NCBI GenBank assembly: GCA_964036045.1
Contig: OZ038402.1
Coordinates: 10,595,513 to 10,659,512 of the forward strand
Reading direction: 5' to 3'
DNA from: Eutreptiella sp. 'Long Island Sound 2002'
Taxonomy: Eukaryota > Euglenozoa > Euglenophyceae > Eutreptiales > Eutreptiaceae
Length of the DNA stretch: 64,000 nt
Position 1 is the stretch's first letter; each line of letters starts with the position of its first letter. The translations under genes and the position numbers were made by a program. This document shows positions 33,688 to 44,400 of the stretch, in pieces. The notes under the pieces are model-generated. The model ran no database searches. It was not told where the DNA came from and was given only the letters and a program-made list of their open reading frames with translations.

Positions 33688-34164
33688 TTATAACATCCTT
33701 TTCTTGCGGTATCGGAACCACCGCTCTAGGGTCTGAAGGTGCTGCATGTCGGTGAGAAGCCATCTTCTTGTATGGCTCGCGTACCTTTGTACAATGATGC
33801 GCCCCTGCCCATGCTGTGCCCTTTTGGTCGCATCCCACCCATGCGCTGCCAAGCTATCATCCATGGTGTGGTTGTCCACAACCACTTGCACCCCTGGTCT
33901 CCCACGGAGGACGCTTAGGCCCCCGCTGTAGCGCAACATGCGCTTCAGCCTCCGGTGACTCCCGTCCATGGCAAAGCAGGAGAATTGTGACACGATTCTC
34001 CACTTCTTTGCAAAAAAATACATGCGGCCGATCCTAAGATGCGTCCACAGAACTTTGCCCCACTGGAGCTCATTGTGGGCAGTGCCCATGGCTATGCTAT
34101 GTCTCTGGAGTCGCCCCAAGTCGGCACCGGAGAACCATGCGGAACACGAAGCGAACACGCACAT
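33688..34164 (-). CDS. Unidentified protein frame, possibly a transposase C-terminal piece
   Basis: A 158-codon minus frame with coherent composition: HNELQWGKVLWTHLRIGRMY, then CFAMDGSHRRLKRMLRYSGG and VVVDNHTMDDSLAAHGWDAT. The M-x-G-x-HRRLK...SGG and DNH-M-D-D pattern looks like an enzyme core and vaguely recalls transposases of the KDZ kind, but I cannot confirm that. It starts without a clear upstream partner and may be one exon or a fragment. The antisense frames over it are shadows. Confidence 0.4.
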   Translation of the reverse strand: MCVFASCSAWFSGADLGRLQRHSIAMGTAHNELQWGKVLWTHLRIGRMYFFAKKWRIVSQFSCFAMDGSHRRLKRMLRYSGGLSVLRGRPGVQVVVDNHTMDDSLAAHGWDATKRAQHGQGRIIVQRYASHTRRWLLTDMQHLQTLERWFRYRKKRML

Positions 34165-34377
34165 GCTTGCAAAACTCTCCCACTAGGTTTTGCATACCGA
34201 CTCCCAACTTCTCCTTGCTACTTGATGTTGCCCCACACTAGGGTGTTGTAGGCAAGCATTACTTACCTTTTCCCATCCCTTGTTCCGCATGAAGTGTATG
34301 GCAACAACACACTCCATCTTTACCTTCACCCACGCTCTGTGCCCTGTGTGCCCTAGAGTGGTGCCCACGCTGTGCAT

Positions 34378-34740
34378 ACATGGGCACCTTCATGCTTGTG
34401 CCTTGGATCTAGGGACTACGAACTACACTTGGACTTAGTCTTGTAATACAGGCTTCGTAGGGAGTTGCTGTGGGCATTTTGAAGGGGGGCAATTTGAAGG
34501 CTGTTTTCGAAGAGTTCCAAAAGTAGCGTGCAGTGCACACTCTTTGCAGGGACTCCCCCTAGACGGACAGGGCTGCCAGCAAGGCTGCCAACAGTGAGTT
34601 AACTCATGTTGGAAAGCGTAAGCGTGTTTCATCATTGAAATTAGGAATGCTGACACCGTTGAATACAGTATTCCCCAACAGCCAAGAGTCGGCATTCCTT
34701 GCAAACCCTGCTTGTTCAATTCAATGGCCGATTGTTTACA
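34378..34740 (+). repeat. Second copy of the transposon 5' block (part 1)
   Basis: This matches 29,143-29,508 base by base with scattered differences, ending at CGATTGTTTACA. The following block of the reference copy does not continue here but resumes at about 36,497, so this copy has been split. Confidence 0.75.
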
Positions 34741-35399
34741 AGTCCAAGGCTCCTATTTCCGGCATATTACTGGCGCACTATCTCTGAAAAGGGCAATCCG
34801 GGAAAAATGGGGAAAATGGGTCAAGCCGGGGAATTTTTTTGATTTCGAGTGGAACAATTGGCAAATTTTGGGCTTGAAACGTTCAAAAAACATGGTTTGC
34901 GTCGGCAACCCGGGCACTAGGGGGCGGCGGCGGGGGGGCACTGGTGAAAGCTCCTGCGGAAAATTGGGGGAAATGGGGGAAAATGGGGGGAAATTGGGGC
35001 CATTGGGGAACATTGGCGCAAATTCGGCGGGGAATGGATACAAATGGGGTTGACTGACCACGCCTTTCTCTGGTGCAACCCTCCCCAGCTCCACATAGAA
35101 CTTGCTCTTCCCTTTGTCACACCAACAACATGGAATGCCTTCTTGAGTATGATGGTGCAATGTACGTACCAGTCAAAGTGCTTCCGGATCCTGATGGGAA
35201 GTGCATATCCGCGGGGTGGCTATCAACGCAAGTGAAGCCTTTGCAGTTGCAGCAAATGAAGGCATCTCAACTTGGGCTTACCACGGGTTCTGGTGAAGGT
35301 GGCTGAGCTGGGGAGTATTTGAAGCTTGAAGATGCACCACGTTGTAGACCTGGGGCGAACTTGGCTGAAGTGCGCGGAAGGACCGGGAACTATCCACAA

Positions 35400-35622
35400 T
35401 GCACCTCGAAATGACAGCAAGCATCCAAAGTGCACTAGGAAATAACGAGAACCATCATGAGTGCACCAAGAAATAAAAGCAACCATCCAAAGTGAACCAC
35501 GAAATAAGAAGAACCACCCATAGTGCACTAAGTAATAAAAGCAACCACCTAGAGTGCACCAGGAAATAAAAGCAACCATCCAAAGTGCACCAAAGAAATG
35601 ACAGCAACCATCGAGAGTGCTC
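35400..35622. repeat. 31-bp minisatellite (about 7 units)
   Basis: Units of the type TGCACCAAGAAATAAAAGCA + ACCATCCAAAG start at 35,400, 35,431, 35,462, 35,493, 35,524, 35,555 and about 35,586. The period is not a multiple of three. Confidence 0.9.
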
Positions 35623-35694
35623 AAGGTCATGACCTCTCCCCTAGTGCCTCAAATCACCTTGAAGAGAGGTTGTTATCAAGCGCAGGCGTGGGTG

Positions 35695-36010
35695 TCGTAT
35701 ACCCCCCTTTTGGGGGGTCATTCACGTAGCATACCCCAAGGCATGATATTTGATGTCCAACCCATTGTAAAATCGTTATTTTGCCCAATAAGACAATCCC
35801 CCAATGGATTTTTTGATTCTGAGGCCTCTATCCCATGAAACTGGATGCGTCCTACACCCCCCCTTTTTGGGGGTCATTCGCGTAGCGTACTCCAAGGCAT
35901 GATATTTGATGTCCAACCCCTTGTAAAATCATTATTTTGCCCCATAAGACAATCCCCCAATTGGGTTTTTGATTTTGAGGCCTCTATACTGTGAAACCGG
36001 ATATCACTTT
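35695..36010. repeat. 156-bp tandem duplication (two copies)
   Basis: GGCATGATATTTGATGTCCA occurs at 35,741 and again at 35,897. The full unit runs from the CCCCCCTTTTGGGGGG-like palindrome through AGACAATCCCCCAAT and TGAGGCCTCTAT. A third start, T9G11, appears at about 36,007. Confidence 0.9.
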
Positions 36011-36125
36011 TTTTTTGGGGGGGGGGTGGTCAAAATTTGTGCAAAAGTTTGTGCTCAGAAGGGTTTGAATGAGGGGTAGATTGAGCGGAGCTGACAAGCC
36101 AGCCGGCGCAGCCGCCGGCGGCCGG

Positions 36126-36198
36126 CCGACCTATCGAACCGCTGACCTGCAAGTTTGCGGTCGGATGCTCTTCCTACTGCTTGTATCCGAGTCTGCCA
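36126..36198 (-). other. tRNA-like sequence (Pol III A and B boxes)
   Basis: On the minus strand CAAGCAGTAGGAAGAGC (36,168-36,184) resembles a tRNA A box and D-arm, and GCGGTTCGATAGG (36,128-36,140) resembles a B box, with normal spacing. Between them GACCGCA...TGC-A-GGTC could form a distorted anticodon arm. The cloverleaf is imperfect, so it is a tRNA pseudogene or SINE head. Confidence 0.4.
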
Positions 36199-36496
36199 CC
36201 GAAAAAACCTGAACTATGTGTTTCTGTCTGCCTGCCTGCTTGCCCGACTGTCTGTCTGACAGACTGCTTGCCTGACAAACTGACTGATTGGCTGACTGTC
36301 AGCCTCTCTTCGAGGTGCACTGCCGAAGGCAATAGAATTTACTTACTTTCCCACATCACCCCCAATGTCACCCCACTTCCCCCTCGCTTTCCCCCCATTT
36401 TCCCCCATTCCCCCCCATTTTTCCTGTTGCCGGGCACCTTATGGGAACATTACCAGGCACGCTACTGTCCACCCGGTTTGGGGACTTTTGAGGCCT

Positions 36497-36662
36497 GCTG
36501 AGTGTTTGTGTACCTACAAATAGAACGGGATGCAGTGTCCTGTTTGTGTTCAATTTCAGCACATGCTAGATGCCAACAGCCATCGGCAGTATTGCAATGC
36601 AATTAGAGAAATTTATGGTGTGGAGAACCTTCATGGTCATGAGGATTCAACATACCACTGAA
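36497..36662 (+). repeat. Second copy of the transposon 5' block (part 2)
   Basis: TTCAATTTCAGCACATGCTA onward matches 29,556-29,680, and the preceding 50 bases match 29,508-29,555 more loosely. It completes the copy interrupted at 34,740. Confidence 0.7.
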
Positions 36663-37221
36663 GCAATAGTCCTCTGTGCTGTTTGGACAGGGCCCTCCGC
36701 AAGAGCGTGAGGCACAGTCTTTTGTTTTCAACAGAAGCTGCGTCCTATTTTCCACCCTCCCTTCAGCAGCAGCTCTTTGCAGGTCCTTGAGATGATGTTC
36801 CTTTGGATTTGCACCCGATTCTTGTGCAACCTCTTGCAGCAGCACCTTTCAACAGAAGTGCAATTGTCAGACGGTGACTGGTGATTGGGTGCGGCAACGG
36901 AGCAGTGCCACATCTTTGGCTCCCGGAGCCCATACCTTGTCCCGATTTATCATTTGATGCCTGAACTTCCAGATTTGGAGTCAAAGTGTACGATATTGGA
37001 TTCCAGCCGCAAGATTGAGGCGTTTACTCTTCGCCCCTGCGGTACGTGCGCACCGTGCACGCACCCTGCAGCGGCTCCCTCTATTGGTCTGTTGAAGTCC
37101 GAGTACCGGACCCGCCCATTTTTTTTGTTCTGTGTGTTGACATCGACAACCTGTCCTGCAGTCGGGTGTGCAGCGCAGCCGGGTTGCATTTGCCTCACGT
37201 GTGCAGCCTCATTTTGTCAAG

Positions 37222-38322
37222 ATGGGCAATGCTGGAAGTGCAGCGCGGGACACTGGCGACACCCCGGCCAATGGGGACGTTGCCATGGAGGGCAATGCTG
37301 CAAGTGGCGTGCAGGACTGGTATGTTGCGACCGGCAGCAGCAACACGGACCAAAACCCCACTGCGTTCGGGGAGATGACCATCAAGCAGCTGAAGGAGGA
37401 ATGTGTGAAGCGGAAACTGCCCGTCGGTAAAAAAAAGTCCAGGCTCGTCAAACGGCTCTCAGACTATGAGGACAGAAATGAAGCCATAGACGTTACACAA
37501 TTCGACGAGGACGAGTCGCATGAAGTGCACTTGGCCCCGCAAAACACGGCCAGCGCTATGAACGCGCTTCTGACTCAGTCTGACTCCCACGACGTCAAGT
37601 TCCTTGTGGGGCCCGATCATGTGGAGGTCTCCGCACACTCGGTGCTGCTGGCGGTGCACTCGGAGGTCCAGTCCCCTACCTTGGCCAGTGTAGGCAATGG
37701 ATTGTTTGTGCCATGTTGGTATTGTCCTTTTGTCTCGACCATCCCCGGCACGGGCATTGTTGGCGGCAATGTCTGAACCGTGGATTTCAGTCCTGTTTTG
37801 GTCTCTAGTTGGGAGGCATGTTGCACCCAAAGGCGCACTCAGACACCACCGTTGCCTGGAGCCCTCAGCACGGATGGCAATGACCCATACCGGAGGCCTC
37901 ATGGGGGTCGTAGTGCCCTCTGTGCTCATGTAGTCCGCCAGAGGCCACATGATTGGCCGCAGAACGTTTTTCAGACAAAGGGTGGGGCGGGGGATGAGGG
38001 GTTGGCGTGATGCACCAAAATCCCTACGCTGTCGCTCTTCACACAGCCCTGGACCTTCACTCTTCACACAGCCCTTGCCCTTCTCACTCCGCAGATGATG
38101 CACGCGATGTTCACGGGGCACTGGAAGGAAAGCTCCAACTCCGGTCTTGCAATCTAGACCCACCTGCGGGTTGAGGTCCCACACCATCAGCCTTCGACTA
38201 TGCAAAACTTCGTGCGACTGTGCTACTGCGGGTCCCTTACTAACATCAGCACGGCGGACCTCATGGCACTCATGTGGTTCTGTGACGAGTATCAGGTGTT
38301 GCTGCGCTCCTGTGTTGCGTGA
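37222..38322 (+). pseudogene. SAP-BTB protein gene, two exons, premature TAG
   Basis: Exon 1 (ATG 37,222 to 37,665) encodes a linker, a SAP DNA-binding motif (MTIKQLKEECVKRKLPVGKK, then LVKRLSDYE) and the start of a BTB/POZ fold (DSHDVKFLVGPDHVEVSAHS). An intron of 429 bases follows, from GT at 37,666 to AG at 38,094, with a good pyrimidine tract (TTGCCCTTCTCACTCCGCAG). Exon 2 continues as MMHAMFTGHWKESS, is stopped by TAG at 38,155-38,157, and keeps the BTB pattern in the same frame (MQNFVRLCYCGSLTNISTAD, then LMWFCDEYQVLLRSC) to TGA at 38,320. BTB domains mediate dimerisation and often Cullin-3 recruitment; SAP binds AT-rich DNA. It is either a recent pseudogene or read through. Confidence 0.72.
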
Positions 38323-38484
38323 TGGGTCGCTGCCCTGGCCTCGCTGGGCTGGTATCGGGTCCGGCCCCCATTGCTTCGAACTGGCCCATGCTGTCCTCAT
38401 TGTGTCGCTCACGAAGCATGTTGAGACCTGTGCCCAAGAAGGCTTGCAGTGGTCTTGGCAGTGAGGTGAAATTTATAACAAATT

Positions 38485-39107
38485 AAGGAGGCTACGGCAG
38501 AACGTTCGTGCCACAAATGTGTGTAAGAGTGATTCTCATGAAATGTGGAGCAATGGGTGTCCGAAGGCCAAAAAAGCGTTGGACTACGACGAGTCACAGA
38601 AGAAAAAGAAAGAAGGGGCATCCAGAATACGGTGTTGGAATTGTGGAAAACGGGGGCACACCACGGATGAGTGTGAGGACCCGCTATCGGAAATTAATCC
38701 AAAATTCACAGTTATCATGGAGGTGCCGAGAGGATGGTACGGAATTCATACCAGATGAGCGGGGGAAATTGCTACGCATTTCACGCCATGAGACTACGAG
38801 AAGGGAAGTGCGGAGGAGCCAGCCAGGCTCGGAGAAAGAGTTCTTGACCGTATCGGTGTGCAAGGAGAACGCGCAATGGAAACAATGTGATCCTTGCCAC
38901 TACCACTGTCCACCACCCGTCGGTCTACAGGATGATTCGCCGGCCCCCAAGCACGCTCCGTCCCCCAAGGCCGCACCTTCCCCCATGGCCCCGGCGTCCC
39001 GAAGGTCCGGTGCCCTGGGGCATCGCGGCCCGACGTATGCTGATGCATCGCCTGCGTCCCCGCTGTCGCCGGTGGTAAAGCGGCCGAAGGGCCCCCTGTC
39101 CAAGTAA
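38485..39107 (+). CDS. CCHC zinc-knuckle protein frame(s), shifted
   Basis: The frame 38,519-38,758 contains CWNCGKRGHTTDEC, a canonical CX2CX4HX4C zinc knuckle, preceded by a possible second one split by a frameshift (SCHKC in one frame, SHEMWSNGCP in the next). The overlapping frame 38,508-39,107 has a Pro/Ala-rich C-terminus (PAPKHAPSPKAAPSPMAPAS). Such knuckles occur in retrotransposon Gag and in RNA-binding proteins. No RT follows, so I cannot tell which. Frames are not continuous, suggesting decay or unseen introns. Confidence 0.45.
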
Positions 39108-39139
39108 CCCAAGCCCGAGCGCTTCGCCAAGCGCCATTA

Positions 39140-39973
39140 TTGGACAAAGTGGAGGGCGACCGGGACATTGAATTGTACGACCATGGTATTGTGATTCGTT
39201 TTGACTCGCAACGGGATGACACGGATGCAAATAGGGCAATGGTAAACTTTGAACTAAATAATAGGTGTAAAATTTGTTGCAAGCAGATACACTCCAAACA
39301 TGATGTCAAAAAAAAGAAGGACCCCACACCGGTGAAAAAGAAGCAAAATCAAGCACATGGTCCACAAAGTCAAAAACAACGCCGGCGTAGGAGTGGAGAT
39401 TGATGATGGCACAACTACGGAAAGATCACAATGCTTTATCACGGAAGCTGGCTACCATGGACACGAAATTGACGAGGTTATCGAACGATGCGGATGAAAA
39501 CGAGAGTATGTTGAGCGCATTGCGTGCACACTTTGCAGTGAAAGGGGCGGCACCTACAAGCATGAGCGGTGACACAAAGTGGAACCCCAAGGGGAAAAAA
39601 GCCCTCAGACAACGTAGCCGATAGCGACAAATCCCAAGTTTGGGCGATTAGCATGGATGTGGGACGAGAACCACTTGCGCATGTGAAGTATCATGCGGAG
39701 GAGGAGGACGCCGAAGGAAATAAATGGTATAATGTAAAGTTGCTTGACGAGACACCGCAATGCATGACGCTCAAGGAGACGAGCATGTTTAGGACGGAGC
39801 AAGAAGCGGAAGAGGATCTACAGGTGCGTGGCACCAAATTGCTGGCATGTGAACGAGAGCACATGCACGAACGGTGCATTGTAACAAACACGGGAACAGC
39901 CATTCTCGAGACATCAGGGAAAATAGCGCCAAATCGACGGCTTTGTGAACTGCCGCAACATGGAAGCCGTTGA
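39140..39973 (+). CDS. Hypothetical protein frames (three overlapping pieces)
   Basis: Three short plus frames follow one another: 39,140-39,403 (CKICCKQIHSKHD, then Lys/Arg-rich), 39,400-39,624 (coiled-coil-like LRKDHNALSRKLATMDTKL) and 39,569-39,973 (HVKYHAEEEDAEGNKWYNVK, acidic). They could be exons or frameshifted parts of one gene downstream of the zinc-knuckle frame. I recognise no family. Confidence 0.3.
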
Positions 39974-40701
39974 TGACTTAGCTGAGGGCTGCATTTTGTG
40001 TGATTTCATTTATTGTTATCCATTAAGAATCATTATTTCAAGCCGACTGCTAATTTTTCTATGCCTTCTGGCAGATTTGCAGCATATTCGGCATCCACGC
40101 GGTAAACTTATAGTTGCCAAAATTATAGTTGCCGTAAGGCAAAAATTTTTTACAGTATGGCAAATTTCTTATCGTACGGGAAAAATTATATAACCAATAC
40201 TATAGAGTATTCCATGCAAGTGGCATATTGCTCAAACGGCCGGCATTTTGTTTCGCAGAATATGCCACTGGCATGGCATTTTGGCCTAAATGCATCAGGA
40301 GGGTACAATCTATCTACAGCTTGCAGCACAAATATGCGAATTGAATTTCTTTTTCAACAGGAGTTGCATTCGATGGCAAAAGCACAAACCAAAATCGCCT
40401 AGCTGAGCGCCCGAGGACCACCAACTGTGGTGGCATTCCTTAGAGGACTCGATGGCCTTGGAGAGTCGAAGTGGGACCACGCGCAGTAAGAGGATGATGG
40501 GTATGGGGGCTTCATGCCCAAGCTGTTCAAGGAGGATGATGGGTGGGGTCCAAGGCAAGCATCAGCTTGCAGCTTGCCTACAAGGTTGCTATGGGTTATG
40601 TGAAGGTTCACAAGGCACTCGGTACAGGCATAGCGACGGGTGAAACCAAAAGATTCAACATGAGTTTGCGTTACGCATGAAAAGTGTTTCCTAGGGGCGA
40701 G

Positions 40702-40763
40702 ATTTCAGGACGATAATCATTACATCCGTCTTGCGGGGGGGTTAATGATTATCGTCCTGAAAT
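40702..40763. repeat. Perfect 21-bp inverted repeat
   Basis: ATTTCAGGACGATAATCATT-A (40,702-40,722) and its exact reverse complement (40,743-40,763) are separated by 20 bases. A third, imperfect copy (ACGATTATCATCCTGAAAAA) lies at about 40,787-40,806. It is a foldback hairpin of the MITE-remnant kind; no gene lies close enough for it to be a terminator. Confidence 0.9.
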
Positions 40764-40809
40764 TTGGAGGGACCGAGCCAGAGTTTACGATTATCATCCT
40801 GAAAAATGG

Positions 40810-41290
40810 GCCAACCACCAATTCACCCGGGGTTGTGACCAATCAATACAACCGGCTTTTCTAGCCGGTTCCAATGAGCCTATTGGGAAGAATTTCGTTT
40901 TTTAACCGAAAAAACTGTTTTCCTAACCGGAAATAACCACGGTTGTCAATGACGACACCGGCAAGCAAAAGCAACGTGATGCCCTTGCCGTGTTTGGCCG
41001 TGTCCAAGGAGGGGGCGGAGGTGGGTCCCCTCGTCCGGACTATCGGTGCGCCTGGGCATTCCCCGACACGGGGCAATCGGCAAGTGCGCGCACACACACA
41101 CAACCACAAGCAGGCGCACACACACAAACTCTCTCTCTCATTGCTGCACCTCACGGTTCGGGAGGGTAATCTCCTCGTCGTTGTACACGTTTTTGCAGCA
41201 TGATTTTATTCCTACAATTTGCTGTTTGGATGAGTCATGCAAGGTTAGTCTGTGAGTGTGTGTGCGCGCGCGTGCGCACGAATCCGACCG
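40810..41290. other. No supported gene
   Basis: Contains AACCGGCTTTTCTAGCCGGT, a short palindrome at about 40,850-40,869, a (CA)n-rich stretch at 41,091-41,130 and a (GT/GC) purine-pyrimidine alternation at 41,252-41,280. Confidence 0.45.
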
Positions 41291-41292
41291 AA

Positions 41293-41485
41293 CTCCCCAC
41301 CCTTGGGCAAGGTGGGGACTTGCTTTGCACAAGTGGGTTTGAAAGTCCCTACCCCGGGGCAAGGTGAGGACTTGGTCTGTGCTACTGGATTCGATACTCA
41401 CCACCCTTGGGCAAGGTGGGGGCTTTGTTTGCGCCACCGAAGTGCACAGTCCCCGCTCTTGGGCAAGGTGCCCATTTGGGTTCAG
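41293..41485. repeat. Tandem repeat of about 52-54 bp built around a hairpin (4 units)
   Basis: Each unit centres on CCACCCTTGGGCAAGGTGG, where CCACC and GGTGG pair around CTTGGGCAA. Units begin near 41,295, 41,349, 41,400 and 41,453. The second has CTACCCCGGGGCAAGGTGAG and the last GCTCTTGGGCAAGGTGC. Confidence 0.8.
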
Positions 41486-44400
41486 ACGTGGTTGACGTGG
41501 TTGTTTTTGCGGCTTTGGCCGGGAGTGCGGGCAACGTCCCCTTCACCCGCCAGCTCCACAAGCTGTATGTGCACATATAGCTTCTATTGCCCACTCTCGT
41601 CACAACGCTTGATACGGTTCATGGCGCGGGATCATCAGACAATCTTTGGAGTTGGCAAACCTAAATGGACTCTGGATGTAAGTGTGACACGGCTAGAGGA
41701 TGCTCAACCTTGTATACTATCTTTTGCACCAATGAAGACTGGGAACAATGCAACTGACATCGGCTTTCATAATCTAGCAGCCGCCATTGGACATCACGCG
41801 GGGGCCACAAATGTGGCAGGAAATTCCCGAAAGGGCATCTGTGTTGCTTCCCATGTTCCCAGCCTATCGGGTTGGGAAAGGTGGTTGCGAAGTCGATGGC
41901 ACACACCAGCAAGCATTTGGGATGATAATTCGTGACATGATCGCCTTGCCATCACCCGTGGACAAGATGATCGGGGTTTCCGCAAGATTGCATAACTTTA
42001 CTCGTGCGCGTTGGAGTGGCTGTTTTAGGAACACATGCACCGATTGGTTCATAAAACCATGTGTTGCTAAAACATGATCGCGCGTGGTTCGACACAGAGT
42101 GTATGCATCTCACTATGTCAACGTGTGGATGAGACAATTTATAGACCGTTGGCAAGTGACTTTGAAGAAGGCTTCATAAAAAAATAGAAAGTGTGAAATC
42201 ACGTGAAACAAGCCCTGTCAATATCAAAAATGGACTACATTTCGGATACTTTGACTTGCAATACGTATGACAAGTAAAACATGGTTGAAAGCATCAAACG
42301 CTGATTAAACAATCAACAAAAGCACATTAAGACGCAACCCTTCTTGTTGCAGAGTCCCATGACAAGCCCACATCTAATGCCATGCGAGAAACAGCATGCC
42401 CATCAAAATGAATGTTACACAGGAGGCTCACTCAACCCGAAGAGACTGTGCGTGGCATGAGTGTGGATGATTTGCCTCTTCATGCGCCGAAAGCATGGGC
42501 TCAACCGCACGAGCTACAACATCCCCGGTGCAAAACGATGTGGGCTAGCCCCCCCTCTTACACCAATCTCTTGCAGTGGAACCGAATACCCACGACGTGG
42601 GGGCTCCGTGGTAACTACCCGTGGTTTCATGATAGAGTATGGTATACCGATGAAGTATGCTGCACGAGCGAAGCGACCATTGGAGCTTTGTGTCAGTAGA
42701 AGAAAGTTACAGCAAGGTAGCTAGCGCTGCATTCCACAAATGTAGGTGAGTGCAGCTGGGTGTACTTCTATGCCGCCCATACATGGTGTGCAACTGGTGC
42801 CTTGTGATGATGCCCCCAACAAGCCTTCTTAGGCTGGCCAAAGCGGCTCGCATGGCTCAAATACATCCCGCTGAACGCCCCCACCTCATGTGCGTCCTTG
42901 GTGTGGGCCCGCATCTCCATATTTTAATGGCATATACACGGTGTATTCAAGGGCAATGCCTCTTGCGTGGCCCTCAGCTTGACCGTGACCCCTCCCTGGA
43001 CACGTCGCTTGCTACTGACCAAGGAATGATCAGCGGCAGCCATGAGTACTCTCGGATAACTGTTTCATACAAATCACGCCGCCGCTTTCCACCACACATT
43101 TACATCCAGCTCCTCCCTTTCCAACACAAAAGACGAAACCGATAGTAGCGATGAAGACGCATCCAGCAGGTACGTTATTTGTGTGTCTTGTTTCTATCCA
43201 TGAATGTGCCTGCCCTTCCTTGGCATTGGGCTAAGGGTCTGCGGCTTGTGGAGTACCACCGCATTGTATTTGTAAGTCTCCGCCTAGAGGACGCCTCAAT
43301 GGATGGAGTGATGGAGGGGATCACAACGGCTTAGTCTTGACTGCTATAGGGTGTGGTGCCACATGATGTACCATGGTTGAGCTGTGGGCTCATACCCTCC
43401 AACGGCTTTCAAGAGAGCCTAGTATGTCCGAACCTGTGTACTTTATGGGTGAGTGTACGTCTCAGGTGGGTTGTGTCAATTTGTTGTCAAAACAACTTAT
43501 GGCCCCATCGGGAGTGACTTTGGACGAAATGTCATCAAAAGATCAAAACAACACAAAATCATGCGACACAAGCCTCCTACATATCAAATTTGGACTCTAC
43601 TTTGGCTAACTTGACCTACAATGATTTTCATAACTATGAAAAGGTTGAAGGCATCAAAGCACATATCTAGCAATCAAGAAAAGCACATTGAAACACTGCT
43701 CTTCATGCGGCAGAGTCCCATGACCAGCAGCACTTCATGCCACAGGAGGAGCAGCAGGCGAAGTTCAATCAATCTTACACGAGAGGTCGCTTCATCCCCA
43801 CTATGTTTGCTTAGAGAATAAAGCATGCACAAAAGGAAATGTGTCAAAGCATTCCAGAAAGCGGTTTGCCCTGGCCCGCATGTACCGACCTTGTTGATCC
43901 CAGCAACCCTAGGCATGCTGTCGTCGACGGTGAGCCAGATGAGAGGGGGCCGTTGGGGGCATTGGGTGGTACAGCGGGAGACGGACGGGACGCAACATGA
44001 CAAAAGGTAGTCACTAGGGCAAAACATAAATGATTACAGCCGGTCGTCCCATCCCAATCACGACTCCCGCACCAAGACCTGCACTGTGGCACGTCCTCCC
44101 CGAGCCAAGGGTAGTGGAGCCCAACCGCGTCACATGCGCCGCAACACTGGCACTGCCGCAGCGGCTATTATAGTTCGGGCGAATACCTCCGTTTTGTTCG
44201 TTTGTTTGAACCAAGATAGCAGTTGAAGGGGCCCACTGAACCTTTGCGGGATTGGCCGTCTATCCCCTCAAGCCCCACAGCCGGTCGTCGTAGATGTTGA
44301 AAATCTCTAGAGAGCGGACCACCCAAATCCACGTGCGTTGTTGAGTGTGAGATACTGTATCGTCTTGCTTTCACTTTTCCCGAATGGTTTGACGACGGAG

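Larger units (their letters stand above)
34741..36496. mobile_element. About 1.75-kb insertion splitting the repeat; G-rich inverted arms
   Basis: This DNA is absent between the matching blocks in the 29.1-29.7 kb copy. Near its left side are GGGGAAAATGGG-type runs (34,800-35,000), and near its right side CCCCCCATTTTCCCCC-type runs (36,375-36,425), which are inverted relative to each other. That suggests a foldback-type element. Inside are a 31-bp minisatellite, a 156-bp tandem duplication and a tRNA-like sequence. I found no clear target duplication, so the mechanism is uncertain. Confidence 0.4.

Noticed and set aside
36126-36198. Functional tRNA gene
   Set aside because: A and B boxes are present but anticodon and acceptor stems do not form a cloverleaf.
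34378-36662. Independent genes on the minus strand (conserved Met-Lys-His-Ala-Tyr-Ala frame)
   Set aside because: The similarity with 29.1-29.7 kb is DNA repeat identity on both strands, so it does not show coding constraint.
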